Part shown: positions 24,020 to 34,851 of the stretch, piece after piece
Numbering within the stretch: the stretch's first letter is position 1
How the letters are laid out: each line of letters begins with the position of its first letter
NCBI GenBank assembly: GCA_964017125.1
Contig: OZ024908.1
Coordinates: 61,785,855-61,849,854 of the forward strand
From: Flabesymbios commensalis
Lineage: Eukaryota; Annelida; Polychaeta; Terebellida; Flabelligeridae
Length of the DNA stretch: 64,000 nucleotides
Direction: 5' to 3'
Made by a program: the position numbers and the translations under genes
The notes under the pieces: model-generated
What the model saw: only the letters and a program-made list of their open reading frames with translations
Database searches by the model: none
What the model was told of the DNA's origin: nothing

Positions 24020-25613
24020 TGGTACCATACGGCAAAGATCGGTCAATTTTTTCATGAAGAGGGCAGAAAACTCATATGAGCTGCCTAGCGAGAAATATGA
24101 AACCAGGAGATCTGGAAAGTTTGGACTGGTGGATACGCTGTCCAACCTCCATGCAAAGTTTAAGATGGGAAATCCTAAAGTCATTGTATCTCTGGCCACC
24201 TTCTGAAAAGCAAGGCCAGCAAATGTTAAACTGATTGAATGGAACGCAGGAAAAACCTGCCTCGATCAAAAGCATGCCAACATTGACTTATTGTGCAAAG
24301 CATCAAACTCGCTTCCAATATCTGGTCAAGATATAACTGGACAATGAAACCATCAGCTCAAAGCTACAAAATCTACCCGAAAAGATTCACTTAAAAAATA
24401 GGAGCGTACAGAGATTAAATACAATGCTGATGTACTTAAAAAAGGGAAATTACTTGATAATGCTCTGGACCGCAAGCAATTTGAGACAGATGAATTTAGC
24501 CACATTGTGAAGAGTAGCTCGAATTTAGCCACATTGTGAAAGAGTAGCACTTAATATATACAGTGAGCTTCAACTTTTGAAAGAAAACCTCAATCCTATC
24601 TATGGCTGACGTAATGATCCAGCTTGACTTTGCGGAAAACTGGACAACTAAATATCAGGATGAAGTTAGTGCGTGTTAAGCTAATAACAAGCAGATCACT
24701 ATTCATCCCATGGTTTCAAGGAGAATAACGAGAAAATCAATCATAAGTTTTTTGTTGGAATTTCTTCTAAAACTACCCATACCGCACCGACTGTCATTGC
24801 TTTTATACATCCGTAAAGGTCTTTTCTGCCAGAATTGAAAGTAGTTCATTTCGTAAGTGATTCACTCAGCTAAAAGTATCGCACGATTTGTGCCATTGTT
24901 GCACAGTTCTTTAGTATACATGGTATAGAGGAGGCTCTGTGAATAAAACAACAGATAACTTGTCAAATCTGGACGACTGATACAGGATGCGGATGATCTG
25001 TGCAATGCACTGTATGACACCTCAATACAAAGTACACCGACGCAAGTAAGCCCAAAGTGGATTGACTCTAGGAGGAAAATTGGCAAAAGGTAGAGTATTC
25101 CAGAGGTCTAAAGCATAATGGAAACGGATGCCATAACATGTTCAGGTAATGGGGAACACCTGCCAAAAAGCCATCCTCTTGGTGGAGAATTTGTCAATGC
25201 TTGTTCTGGGTGGACTGCAGCGTTCCACTCCCTACCCCTGACAGTGACATGGACATTGTCCAGCAGAACACTATCCTATCTGTCATGGATGTCGTATAGG
25301 ACAATAGCATCCCTACACTTATTCTCAACACAAACAGCTTCTACAAATCCAAACGTACCAAGCTATCAAGTAGTAGTAGTTAAATTAAACCGCAGCCTGG
25401 AACCTCTTCCAGCCAGGAGCATATGTAATGAAAAAATGTTTAGTGAAGAAATATCCCTGTATGTTATGTAGATGGATTTTTGATCACCCGAATGACCCGA
25501 AGAAAAAAGAGGGTTGGGTGAAATGCCACACCTGCTAAAATTGGCATCATGAATCATGCGCAGAACAATCCGGTATCATGGATAGGTATTACTTTAAGTA
25601 TGAAGATTGTTAA
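24020..25613 (+). pseudogene. Decayed transposon-like gene with PHD-type finger
   Basis: Several short plus-strand frames look like one broken protein. Near 24613-24715 is VMIQLDFAENWTTKYQDEV, resembling a (V/L)DFAEN..QDE motif that I recall from repeated, uncharacterised invertebrate proteins. At 25428-25613 a frame has C..C...W, WVKC..C, NWHHESC and EDC: the C4HC3-like spacing of a PHD zinc finger, where TAA falls between WVKCHTC and NWHHESC and one late Cys is Tyr. Frames between (for example DCSVPLPTPDSDMDIVQQNT) are open only in pieces. The upstream half (24020-24737) is single copy; the rest is duplicated at 28086. I cannot assign a transposase class. The tidy open frames at 24862-25086 and 25118-25471 are in other registers and not favoured. 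Confidence 0.5.
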
Positions 25614-25852
25614 TATTATATATGCTACATAAACTTCACTAACGCTTTTGGTGAAAATCTGAATATATCACATGAAGACACGTCATGATACATAGTGATA
25701 TTGTAATAATGGGAATGTGTTTATTTGACATTTGAGCAGTCATCTGTGGTATAGTAATTGTGGTTTGATTTAAAATTGTTGGTTTTTTTCTGTGTAATAT
25801 TTGCTTATGCACATAATTCCAAAATACGTAGCACAAAAATGAAATGTGTTGT

Positions 25853-26214
25853 GGACTGGCCCAGGCTAAAATCATTAAAAAATCGGTGATTTTATTTCGG
25901 CTTCTTAATATGACCATATGATGTAAACATGTCCATAGACTAGAACGGCAAAAGTTTTTTTTGTGCCGCGCATTCACCAGTTAGGCTAGAATAGAGACGA
26001 AATTTCCGTATTTTTAATTTTTGAGATGGTTGTCAATAATTAGAACTCAGGAATTCAGTCTCTATATCTAGCCTAACTGGTGAATGCGCAGCACAAAAAT
26101 AAAAAAACCTTTTGCAGTTCTAGTCTATGGACATGTTTACATCATATGGTCATATTAAGAAGCCGAAATAAAATCTCCTATTTTTTGATGATTTTAGCCT
26201 GGGCCAGTCCCTTT
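25853..26214. mobile_element. Long-armed MITE, family E
   Basis: Arms of about 150 bp (GGACTGGCCCAGGCTAAAAT; GATGTAAACATGTCCATAGA; CACCAGTTAGGCTAGA) pair around TCTCAAAAATTAAAAATACGG-like DNA. Absent from copy B, where AAATGTGTTG runs into TTTAATGAAGG near 29180. Other copies: 40381-40512 (half) and 55651-56027. Confidence 0.85.
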
Positions 26215-27169
26215 AATGAAAGTTGTCATTATCCATTGTCATAATTCATATTCTTGTGGATGTTACCGTTAGTATACGGCCCATTTGAAGCCTAGACTCG
26301 TACCAAACAAACATATTCTATCTATTTGCATATGTATTTCCTTAGTAGGCCTAACTTGCTATCTGTGATGGTAAACACCAACAAAAAAATCAATCTAACT
26401 GGTAATGTTATCTTTGTTTTTCATAACCAGGAGCGAAAATTAAACGTAATCTTCTAGTTATATATCATATAATCCGTTGGATCATTATCAACAATCCTTA
26501 AAAAATATATAAATTACATTTTACCACAATTAATATGTTACCGTTAGTATGCACAGTTTGTTAGGTCATTGATAAAAATATAATACACGGATACCTTCGT
26601 AAAATGTGTCTAATTTATAATCAAATATTTCCACATTAGTGGCTGCAAATATCAAATATATGTATGTATAAGAACAAAAATGGACATTTTGGACACAAGT
26701 CGTTATACAAAATGCTCTATAGTTATTGGTGGACAGACAAATTAAAACACTGATTGAAAATAATTCAGATTGGTACATGCCAAGGATACAGTTGTTAATA
26801 TGGATAACGAACCATACTGTACATCTCACAATCCATAACAGGCCACAAATCATGAAATCACAATGACCATATCGATCAACCACTCCTCAAAGCCGCCCAA
26901 CAAGAGTATCAAAATGATGGTTCGATATTGTGAAAACTTACAGACATTTGTGTTCCCAAAATGTTATTGTGATATTTTGTAAGGTACTATTTCGGATATC
27001 CACAGTAGCAAAGCGTTAATTTTAATTCTATTTTTGGACCTTACGAACGTCAAATGTCGACGTTTCGTGAAAATCGGCCATATAAATTATGAATGTTATG
27101 CATGTAATTGTAAATTTTGAATGTCCTTGTATGAATAAATGCTATTTTAATAAAAGGTTGTAGTCCTAT

Positions 27170-27279
27170 CCCAGCAAACACGAGACGTTGACCCAATGCT
27201 GGGTAAATGTTCGGCCAATTTCTAAGACAGTAAGGCCAACATTAACCCAGCATTGGTTCAACGTCACTTGTTTGCTGGG
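27170..27279. mobile_element. Hairpin MITE, family C
   Basis: CCCAGCAAACACGAGACG to TTGTTTGCTGGG with arms CCAATGCTGGGTAAATGTT and complement. AT on both sides. Present also in copy B (30347-30448), where the left end has lost about ten bases, so it predates duplication II. Confidence 0.85.
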
Positions 27280-27407
27280 ATATGTAGTATTACATTTAGG
27301 CCCTAATCGATAGTTGCTACAAACAATATTTGAAGCTCCTATCAGTCTTAAGAAAAATAAAATAAATACATTTTTGAGTCTGATCATTTTTTGATGATTA
27401 CACGTAA

Positions 27408-27631
27408 TAACCCTTACAACGCTGAAGTATTTTTGTACAAGCCAGGGAGACCAAAGGGTTTTTTTCAATTTGAAGTCATCATAAATGTCTTAGTTGGCTC
27501 TTTCTGCTTCATTTCAATACCTATGTTATGGTTCAGTCTAAAGCCATGGTAAATATTTTATTATTTCAGTGCGGGGCTCGACTTTAGACGTCAGATTCTG
27601 ACGTCTAAAGTGAATCCCCGCGCTAGGCTAA
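27408..27631 (+). mobile_element. TTAA-type MITE, family B
   Basis: TAACCCTTACAACGCTGA to CCCGCGCTAGGCTAATAA; right end worn. Paralog at 30764-30989. Confidence 0.75.
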
Positions 27632-27956
27632 TAATCAATGCGTTACGTTTTGTGTTGAACAAATATGTAATTTTGCATGAGGCTCATAAATACACACAAA
27701 AAAACTTATCTTCGCCCTATATCTGAACATATACAGTATGTACCATGACCTGTCTATTGTGCTTCTAATCCGAACATCAGAATCAAGGTAAATCTAGGTA
27801 AATCCGACTATATGATATAAAGTTGGAACCTATGACTTTTCAATCGAAGACGACATATTTTTGTCATGTACATCGTATCTCGGCTACCCTTCTAGGCCAG
27901 GGTATAAAACGCAATGTGCCTTCAGAAAATGTCACCGATAAAATCCGTAGGACTAT

Positions 27957-28085
27957 GTCGAGTTGAAGGTCGGATTAACCAATATGTCGTGGTAAATCTA
28001 CGCCGGGAGTTCCGTTATGGGGTCACAACGGCCGACGAAGGACTCCGCCCAATCTCGCCATCAAAACTCAAATATCCTCCTCATC
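27957..28085. other. Spacer between tandem copies
   Basis: 129 bp with no match elsewhere in the window. The 90-codon frame at 27914-28186 merely bridges it. Confidence 0.7.
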
Positions 28086-28775
28086 CAATCATACGTTTTT
28101 TGTTGGAATTTCTTCTAAAACTACCCATACCGCACCGACTGTCATTGCTTTTATACATCCGTAAAGGTCTTTTCTGCCAGAATTGAAAGTAGTTCATTTC
28201 GTAAGTGATTCACTCAGCTAAAAGTATCGCACGATTTGTGCCATTGTTGCACAGTTCTTTAGTATACATGGTATAGAGGAGGCTCTGTGAATAAAACAAC
28301 AGATAACTTGTCAAATCTGGACGACTGATACAGGATGCGGATGATCTGTGCAATGCACTGTATGACACCTCAATACAAAGTACACCGACGCAAGTAAGCC
28401 CAAAGTGGATTGACTCTAGGAGGAAAATTGGCAAAAGGTAGAGTATTCCAGAGGTCTAAAGCATAATGGAAACGGATGCCATAACATGTTCAGGTAATGG
28501 GGAACACCTACCAAAAAGCCATCCTCTTGGTGGAGAATTTGTCAATGCTTGTTCTGGGTGGACTGCAGCGTTCCACTCCCTACCCCTGACAGTGACATGG
28601 ACATTGTCCAGCAGAACACTATCCTATCTGACATGGATGTCGTATAGGACAATAGCATCCCTACACTTATTCTCAACACAAACAGCTTCTACAAATCCAA
28701 ACGTACCAAGCTATCAAGTAGTAGTAGTTAAATTAAACCGCAGCCTGGAACCTCTTCCAGCCAGGAGCATATGTA

Positions 28776-28961
28776 ATGAAAAAATGTTTAGTGAAGAAAT
28801 ATTCCTGTATGTTATGTAGATGGATTTTTGATCACCCGAATGACCCGAAGAAAAAAGAGGGTTGGGTGAAATGCCACACCTGCTAAAATTGGCATCATGA
28901 ATCATGCGCAGAACAATCCGGTATCATGGATAGGTATTACTTTAAGTGTGAAGATTGTTAA
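28776..28961 (+). pseudogene. PHD-type finger fragment, copy B
   Basis: Same frame as 25428-25613, with the same TAA after WVKCHTC, so the break predates the duplication. Here the late position reads YYFKCEDC, keeping the Cys that is Tyr in copy A. Confidence 0.5.
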
Positions 28962-30155
28962 TAGTTTATATTATATATGCTTTATAAACTTCACTAACGC
29001 TTTTGGTGAGAATCTGAATATATCACGTGAAGACACGTCATGATACATAGTGATATTGTAATAATGGGAATGTGTTAATTTGACATTTGAGCAGTCATCT
29101 GTGGTATAGTAATTGTGGTTTGATTTAAAATTGTTTGTTTTTTCAGTGTATTATATGCTTATGCACATAATTCCAAAATGAAATGTGTTGTTTTTTTGTT
29201 TAATGAAGGTTGTCATTATCCATTGTCATAATTCATATTCTTGTGGATGTTACCGTTAGTATACGGCCCATTTGAAGCCTAGACTCGTACCAAACAAATA
29301 TATTCTATCTATTTGCATATGTATTTCCTTATTAGGCCTAACTTGCTATCTGTGATGGTAAACACCAACAAAATCAATTTAACTGGTAATATTATCTTTG
29401 TTTTTCATAACCGGGAGCGAAAATTAAACATAATCTTCTAGTTATGTAGCAAACGTGATGTTATGTACCAAACGCAATGAAAAACAAACGTAGTAACCAA
29501 TATCAGACTATCAGTTGATTGTATGTTTATTATTATGACTAATATATTATATAATCCGTTGGATCATTATCAACAATCCATAAAAAATATATAAATTACA
29601 TTTTACTACATTTAATATGTTACTGTTAGTATGCACAGTTTGTTAGGTCATTGATAAAAATATAATCCACGGATACCTTCGTAAAATGTGTCTAATTGAT
29701 TATCAAATATTTCCACATTAGTGGCTGCAAATATCAAATATATGTCTGTAAAAGAACAAAAATGATCATTTTGGATACAGGTCGTTATACAATATGCAAT
29801 ATAGTTGTTAGTGGACAGACAAATTAAAGCACTGATTGAAAATAATTCAGATTGTTACATGCCAAGGATACAGTTGTTAATATGGCTAATGGACCATACT
29901 CTACATCTCACAATCCATAACAGGCCACAAATCATGTAATCACAATGACCATATCGATCAACCACTCCTCAAAGCCGCCCAACAAGAGTATCAAAATGAT
30001 GGTTCGATATTGTGAAAACTTACAGACATTAGTGTTCCCAAAATTTTATTGCGATATTTTGAAAGTACTATTTCGGATATCCATAGTAGCAAAGCGTTAT
30101 TATTATTTCTATTTTCTGATCTTACGGACGTCAAATGTCGACAGTTCGTGAGAAT

Positions 30156-30248
30156 CTCAGCAAACACGAGACGTTCAGCCAATGTTGGTTTATTGAACGC
30201 TTGCCCAACATTAAACCAACATTAGCTGAACGTCTCGTGTTTGCTGGG
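30156..30248. mobile_element. Hairpin MITE, family C, young insertion
   Basis: CTCAGCAAACACGAGACG to CGTCTCGTGTTTGCTGGG. Copy A has AAAATCGGCC at the empty site; here AT flanks both sides (30154-30155, 30249-30250). Arms share TTCAGC..AATGTTGGTTTA, a variant of its own. Confidence 0.9.
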
Positions 30249-30346
30249 ATCAGCCATATATATGAATGTTATTTCTTGCATGAAATTGTAAATTTTGAAT
30301 GTCCTTGTATGAATAAATGTTTTTTTAAGAAAACGTTGTAGTCAGA

Positions 30347-30448
30347 TCCCAATACGTTGACCCAATGCTGGGTAAATGTTAGGCCAATTTCTAAGACGGT
30401 GGGGCCAACATTAGCCCAGTATTGGTTCAACGTCTCGTGTTTGCTGGG
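30347..30448. mobile_element. Hairpin MITE, family C, left end lost
   Basis: Paralog of 27170-27279. The right end TCTCGTGTTTGCTGGG is complete. Confidence 0.75.
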
Positions 30449-30519
30449 ATATGTAGTATTATATTTAGGCCCTAAATGACAGTTGCTACAAAAATATTTA
30501 AAGCTCCTATCAGTCTTAA

Positions 30520-30718
30520 AGGTGATCTATCACCCCTTATATGGTATGAATAATTATGTCCTTATACGGGGTGATTGGCTATCATGTGACCCTCTAAGAG
30601 GGTCACATGATAGCCAATCACCCCATATAATAAGGAAACACTTGTGCCCCATCTTGTGGCAATTTTGATTTATTTGTCACAGATTTATTCATACTATATA
30701 AGGGGTGATAGATCATCT
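30520..30718. mobile_element. TTAA-flanked MITE, family J, 199 bp
   Basis: TTAA at 30516-30519 and 30719-30722; copy A shows a single TTAA in CAGTCTTAAGAAAAAT. Ends AGGTGATCTATCACCCC and the near-complement GGGGTGATAGATCATCT. A second, inner palindrome (GGGGTGATTGGCTATCATGT, meeting at CTCTAAGAGG) lies at about 30568-30640. TTAA target duplication points to piggyBac-like transposition. Confidence 0.9.
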
Positions 30719-30763
30719 TTAAGAATAATAAAATAAATACATTTCTGAGTCTGATTACACGTA

Positions 30764-30989
30764 TTAACCCTTACAACGCTGAAATATTTTTGTACGAACC
30801 AGGTAGACCAAAGGGTTTTTTCAATTTGAAGTCATCATAAATGTCTTAGTTGGCTCTTTCCGCTCCATTTCAATACCTATGTTATGGGTCAGTCTAAAGC
30901 CATGATAAATATTTTATTATTTCAGTGCGGGGCTCGACTTTAGACGTCAGATTTTGACGTCTAAAGTCAATCCCAGCGCTAGGTTAATA
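30764..30989 (+). mobile_element. TTAA-type MITE, family B
   Basis: TTAACCCTTACAACGCTGA to CAGCGCTAGGTTAA. Paralog of 27408-27631. Confidence 0.75.
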
Positions 30990-31588
30990 ATCAATGCGTT
31001 ACGTTTTATGTTGAACAAATATGTAATTTTGGATGAGGCTCATAAATACACAAAACAAACTTATCTTTGCCCTATATCTAAAAATAAACAGTATGTACCA
31101 TGACCTGTCTGTTGTGCTTCTAATCCGAACATCACAATCAAGGTAAATCTAGGCAAATCCGCAGGACTATATGATATAAAGCTGGGACCTATGACTTTTC
31201 AATCGAAGACGACATATTTTTGTCATGTACATCGCATCTCGGCTACCCTCTTAGGCCAGGGTATAAAACGCAATGTGCCTTCAGAAAATGTCACCGATAA
31301 AATCCGTAGGACTATTCTTCAATAACATCGATCTTTCGTAATCCGCGCTGCTAGAATTATATCATTTGCTGAATATTAACTTTAATATAACTTTGAAAGA
31401 ACTGTGCGAGCTTAAACGAAAACACCGTTAAAACACAATGTAACACCATAGGACCTGGTATAAAACAGTACAACATGATAAGTTATCACCATTGGTTATA
31501 GTATGATAATGTTGATGTGGATAAGATGACATAGAGAAACACATCATGCACATCATTATTACATTTAGATAAAATCCGACATATACTA

Positions 31589-31697
31589 CCCAGAAAACAC
31601 AAAACAATTGTATAACATTTATACAATGTTGGACCAACGTCGAAGACGTTGGGACAACGTTGTATAAATGTTATACAAATGTTTTGTGTTTGCTGGG
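31589..31697. mobile_element. Hairpin MITE, family C, just 3' of receptor
   Basis: CCCAGAAAACACAAAAC to TTTTGTGTTTGCTGGG with ATTGTATAACATTTATACAA arms and a GTCGAAGAC apex; TA on both sides. It begins 22 bases past the receptor stop codon and would be in its 3' UTR. Confidence 0.85.
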
Positions 31698-31719
31698 TAT
31701 AGTCACGTACAGCATGAAT

Positions 31720-34700
31720 CTACTTAAAAACGTTAACAAAACCAGAAAATAATATGTTAATGGGCAAAGCATAAATAAAAAAAGAAAGACAAAAATGTAC
31801 ATAACCTAAGTGACTCAGCTGTACAGACAATAGTGTAATTAGATAAACCCTATTAGTGATTTCTAATATATTCGCTAAAATACACTTGCATGCTACACCA
31901 CCCGCTGAAAAAGTATTACCGGATGTTGCAGACTTAAAGTGTTCTCGGTGATTTTTCAAGGATGTGTATGTCAACAAAAATGAAAAAATGTAAATACAAA
32001 TTGAAAATTGATCAATAAAATACATCATGCCAAGAAGCATATTAAAATTAATGTACATTTCGCACCCTACTATCGAACAGAGGTTGTCAAAAATTTGATC
32101 ACTTGTTTCGCGAAGTGACAAGAAGAATCGTATTATATATGTTGTCATAACAAACAGCCAGACAAAGCCTGAGGCTGGAATTACCCATTTTAACCAAGTA
32201 CATTGGTGCCTGAAAGGAAATCTGATTTTTAGCGCGATCAACAAACTTAAGCTGGATTTAAATATAATAATTGATTCAAGTGAAATGTAAAGAATAGCAT
32301 TTAACAGAACACATGCAATACTGATTTTGAAAAATAACAATTGTATTTTAATTATATCCATTGCAAACAGGGTTATTAGATACAATGAGCCCAAAATGTT
32401 ACTTACTGACTGATTCATCAATAGTATTGAATTATAATTTTTATTTTTACTTTTCTTGTCTCTTGAAATTATTTTCAAAGCTTGTTCTATCGGCAGACAC
32501 AAAGAAACAAACATTGAGAATAACGATAAACAATAGAAGGCAACCTTTGTACTGATATAGTTTAGGATACCATAACATATCACGTCATCTTGGTTTGATA
32601 AACATTTAACGTGATCTGAAAACAAGCAACACAACTGTGAATCTGTTACTGCTACCAAAATATCGAAATAACGATCATGATCAATGCGAAATGCTATTTC
32701 AGGATAATAATATATAAATTGTAGATTTATGAAAACTAAGTGACCATCAGCAATTGTCATTCTAATTTCTTTGAAATTATTTCCTGTCAAACATAACACC
32801 GATAGATATGTGAGAGATAATGATCGCCCATACGTGAAAGTATGTAGTAAATTAAATGAAAGGTCCAGAAACACTGTTCTGCGAAATATTTGAGATCTTA
32901 AAAACAAAGTAGTTGTCAGTTTATTCCGACTGAAATCAGCAAATATTAGGAAGAATAATTGAGTTTTATCATCATATGAAACATCTACTTTGTCAAGTTC
33001 ACATTGTGATATATTTAGAAAAAGTAAACCTATTAAATTAAGATTCTTTGTAATCAACAACTGTTGAGTCCCATTTATCAGTAGCCCCTTGGTGTAAAAT
33101 ACTTTGTCACCCTCCACAATTTGATGAGTGTTGTTCGAGTGACATGTCATCACATAACCTTTACATTCACAATTAACAGGGCATATGTCACACCCAAATT
33201 CATCATCCATCGAATTAAAACAGTTTAGTTTATTGTCACATAATTCATCTGTGGATATACACTTTGTCTCTCCTCGACATTTGAGATATCCAGGGCAGAC
33301 CGGAGTGGAGGTCAAGCACATGGACTCATCTTCACCCCGTACGCAATCAACTATTTTATCACAATAATAAGAAAGTGGAATACAAACGTGGTCAGAACAT
33401 TGAAACATACCAGGGCAAGTGAACGGAGCACATGTCAATCTACATTTTGGCGATTGGCATCTATGTTTTCGCCCCCTAATCAGGCATATATTATTTAATT
33501 TGGTGTTTTGCTTCAATGGCTTTCCTTTGAAGAAGCTGTCATATGCGCTTGTACGAGAACTATTTATTTTACTGCATTTATATTTATATTCGTGCCAAAA
33601 TAACATAGCCAAATCTCTAGGTCTGAAGCTAGTCGAGCCCTTTTCCTTTACTTGACGGTCCTTAGAAATGGGCAATATCATCTTACGTCCGGTAGTCATA
33701 CAAATATCTTTTTCGCGTAGAAATGTGTCATCAAAAACTATCCCATCACATACATCATGCACACGTATTTGCTTCCCAGTATCTGTGTCACAGTCACTAT
33801 TTGGTAAACAGGGCAACTTTACAAATTGGCCAATCAATTTGCTACCTACATTATTATTCATGCAGTCAGCTTCGTCACTGTGGTCAAAACAATCATGGGT
33901 CTGGTCGCATTTATAAATAGATAATATGCACGTTTGATCATGACATTGGAAATGAGTTTTTGCACATTTTATCTCATTTATATAGGCCGGTTTCTCGCAT
34001 ATTATGCCCGATACATTGATTTTTTCAGCACAAGGTCTACACTTCACTCCCAATCCATCTGACAGGTATGATGGGTCTCTATATTGATTACTCATGTCTA
34101 AGAACTCTACAATAGAGCATGTGTTATTGTGATCTGTGAAAAAGACCATGGAAGCTGCTAGCTCATATGTTGCCATATATACTTTTTGAAGAAAAAAAGG
34201 TAGCATGGACTGTCCTGAATTTTCAAGTCGCCTTCCAAACAACATAGTTTTAATGCTAACACTCGACGCATCCGGATACAAGTGGTTAAATAATGATTGG
34301 TCAGATGACGGCATACCATACATTAGGTGTGATTTCAAGTCTTTGTTATTTTCGTTTGCAACATAATTCTGTTTTGAGATGTTGACTTTAAATACAGACG
34401 CATTGTGTATAGAGCAGACATGTTCACTATCATAGTATGATATCTTATTTTCACCACTATCTAACACTAAAAAACAGTTTTCTGACCCACGTGGTAGCAG
34501 CCAGTCCCGATCACATCTAATATTTGATGCAGGAGGCCGGGGAACATCGACGTGTAATTCTAGTGGCTGACAAAAATATGATGCATATAGTTTTTTGTGA
34601 CAAGGAATAGTCATCCATGGATAATCATTCTGCTTGATGGCCATCATTGCAGCAGTACATTCGTGGGACGACTGGTTGTCTGGCTGTGTTAAAGTGTAAT

Positions 34701-34851
34701 TAACGCTGCTTTGTTGTAAGAATTTCATATAATGACCATCCTTGAAGATATATGATTTACTTACGCCGAAGTGAAAATGTGCTGGATCATACCAATCAGT
34801 CTCAAGAAGAAGTGCAGTGTCCATCCAATTGGTAAAATGGGTAAGATTGTC
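31720..34851 (-). CDS. Receptor exon 3: lectin end, LDLa, LRR, 7TM
   Basis: Numbers refer to the 1878-residue model. 836-929 completes the lectin domain (PWMTIPC...YFCQP). 948-1123 looks like a second, diverged lectin domain (ENCFLV...SEHVC...GIICEKP). LDLR-A repeats: 1131-1165 (calcium motif DCFDHSDEADC intact), 1314-1347 (GEDES) and 1354-1389 (DDEFGC); the 148 residues between the first and second are Cys-containing but unassigned. CPVNCEC near 1392 is an LRR N-cap, with LRR-like sequence to about 1554. Seven hydrophobic segments follow at about 1601-1873. Segment 2 (MNQSVSNILGSLYLI) matches the LGR pattern, but D2.50 is Asn-1653, DRY is Leu-Ile-Ala (1706-1708), CWxP is YLIT (1838-1841) and NPxxY is SGFVN (1871-1875). 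The C-terminal tail is only a few residues. Many N-glycosylation sequons support an extracellular N-terminus. Confidence 0.85.
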   Translation of the reverse strand, partial: DNLTHFTNWMDTALLLETDWYDPAHFHFGVSKSYIFKDGHYMKFLQQSSVNYTLTQPDNQSSHECTAAMMAIKQNDYPWMTIPCHKKLYASYFCQPLELHVDVPRPPASNIRCDRDWLLPRGSENCFLVLDSGENKISYYDSEHVCSIHNASVFKVNISKQNYVANENNKDLKSHLMYGMPSSDQSLFNHLYPDASSVSIKTMLFGRRLENSGQSMLPFFLQKVYMATYELAASMVFFTDHNNTCSIVEFLDMSNQYRDPSYLSDGLGVKCRPCAEKINVSGIICEKPAYINEIKCAKTHFQCHDQTCILSIYKCDQTHDCFDHSDEADCMNNNVGSKLIGQFVKLPCLPNSDCDTDTGKQIRVHDVCDGIVFDDTFLREKDICMTTGRKMILPISKDRQVKEKGSTSFRPRDLAMLFWHEYKYKCSKINSSRTSAYDSFFKGKPLKQNTKLNNICLIRGRKHRCQSPKCRLTCAPFTCPGMFQCSDHVCIPLSYYCDKIVDCVRGEDESMCLTSTPVCPGYLKCRGETKCISTDELCDNKLNCFNSMDDEFGCDICPVNCECKGYVMTCHSNNTHQIVEGDKVFYTKGLLINGTQQLLITKNLNLIGLLFLNISQCELDKVDVSYDDKTQLFFLIFADFSRNKLTTTLFLRSQIFRRTVFLDLSFNLLHTFTYGRSLSLTYLSVLCLTGNNFKEIRMTIADGHLVFINLQFIYYYPEIAFRIDHDRYFDILVAVTDSQLCCLFSDHVKCLSNQDDVICYGILNYISTKVAFYCLSLFSMFVSLCLPIEQALKIISRDKKSKNKNYNSILLMNQSVSNILGSLYLITLFAMDIIKIQLLFFKISIACVLLNAILYISLESIIIFKSSLSLLIALKIRFPFRHQCTWLKWVIPASGFVWLFVMTTYIIRFFLSLRETSDQIFDNLCSIVGCEMYINFNMLLGMMYFIDQFSICIYIFSFLLTYTSLKNHREHFKSATSGNTFSAGGVACKCILANILEITNRVYLITLLSVQLSHLGYVHFCLSFFIYALPINILFSGFVNVFK

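Larger units (their letters stand above)
24738..27956. repeat. Segmental duplication II, copy A
   Basis: Begins CAATCATAAGTTTTTTG and ends CCGTAGGACTAT; colinear with 28086-31315. The first ~0.9 kb is almost identical (three differences in 354 bp at 25118-25471 by eye), the last ~2 kb visibly less so. Private feature: the MITE at 25853-26214. Confidence 0.9.
28086..31315. repeat. Segmental duplication II, copy B
   Basis: Colinear with 24738-27956. Private additions: about 105 bp at 29443-29550, a family C hairpin (30156-30248) and a TTAA element (30520-30718). It lacks the family E MITE of copy A. An uncollapsed allele joined in tandem by assembly is a possible alternative to a true duplication. 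Confidence 0.9.

Noticed and set aside
25118-25471. 117-codon frame conserved at 28466-28819
   Set aside because: Conservation follows from a recent duplication; the frame is out of register with the transposon-like motifs around it.
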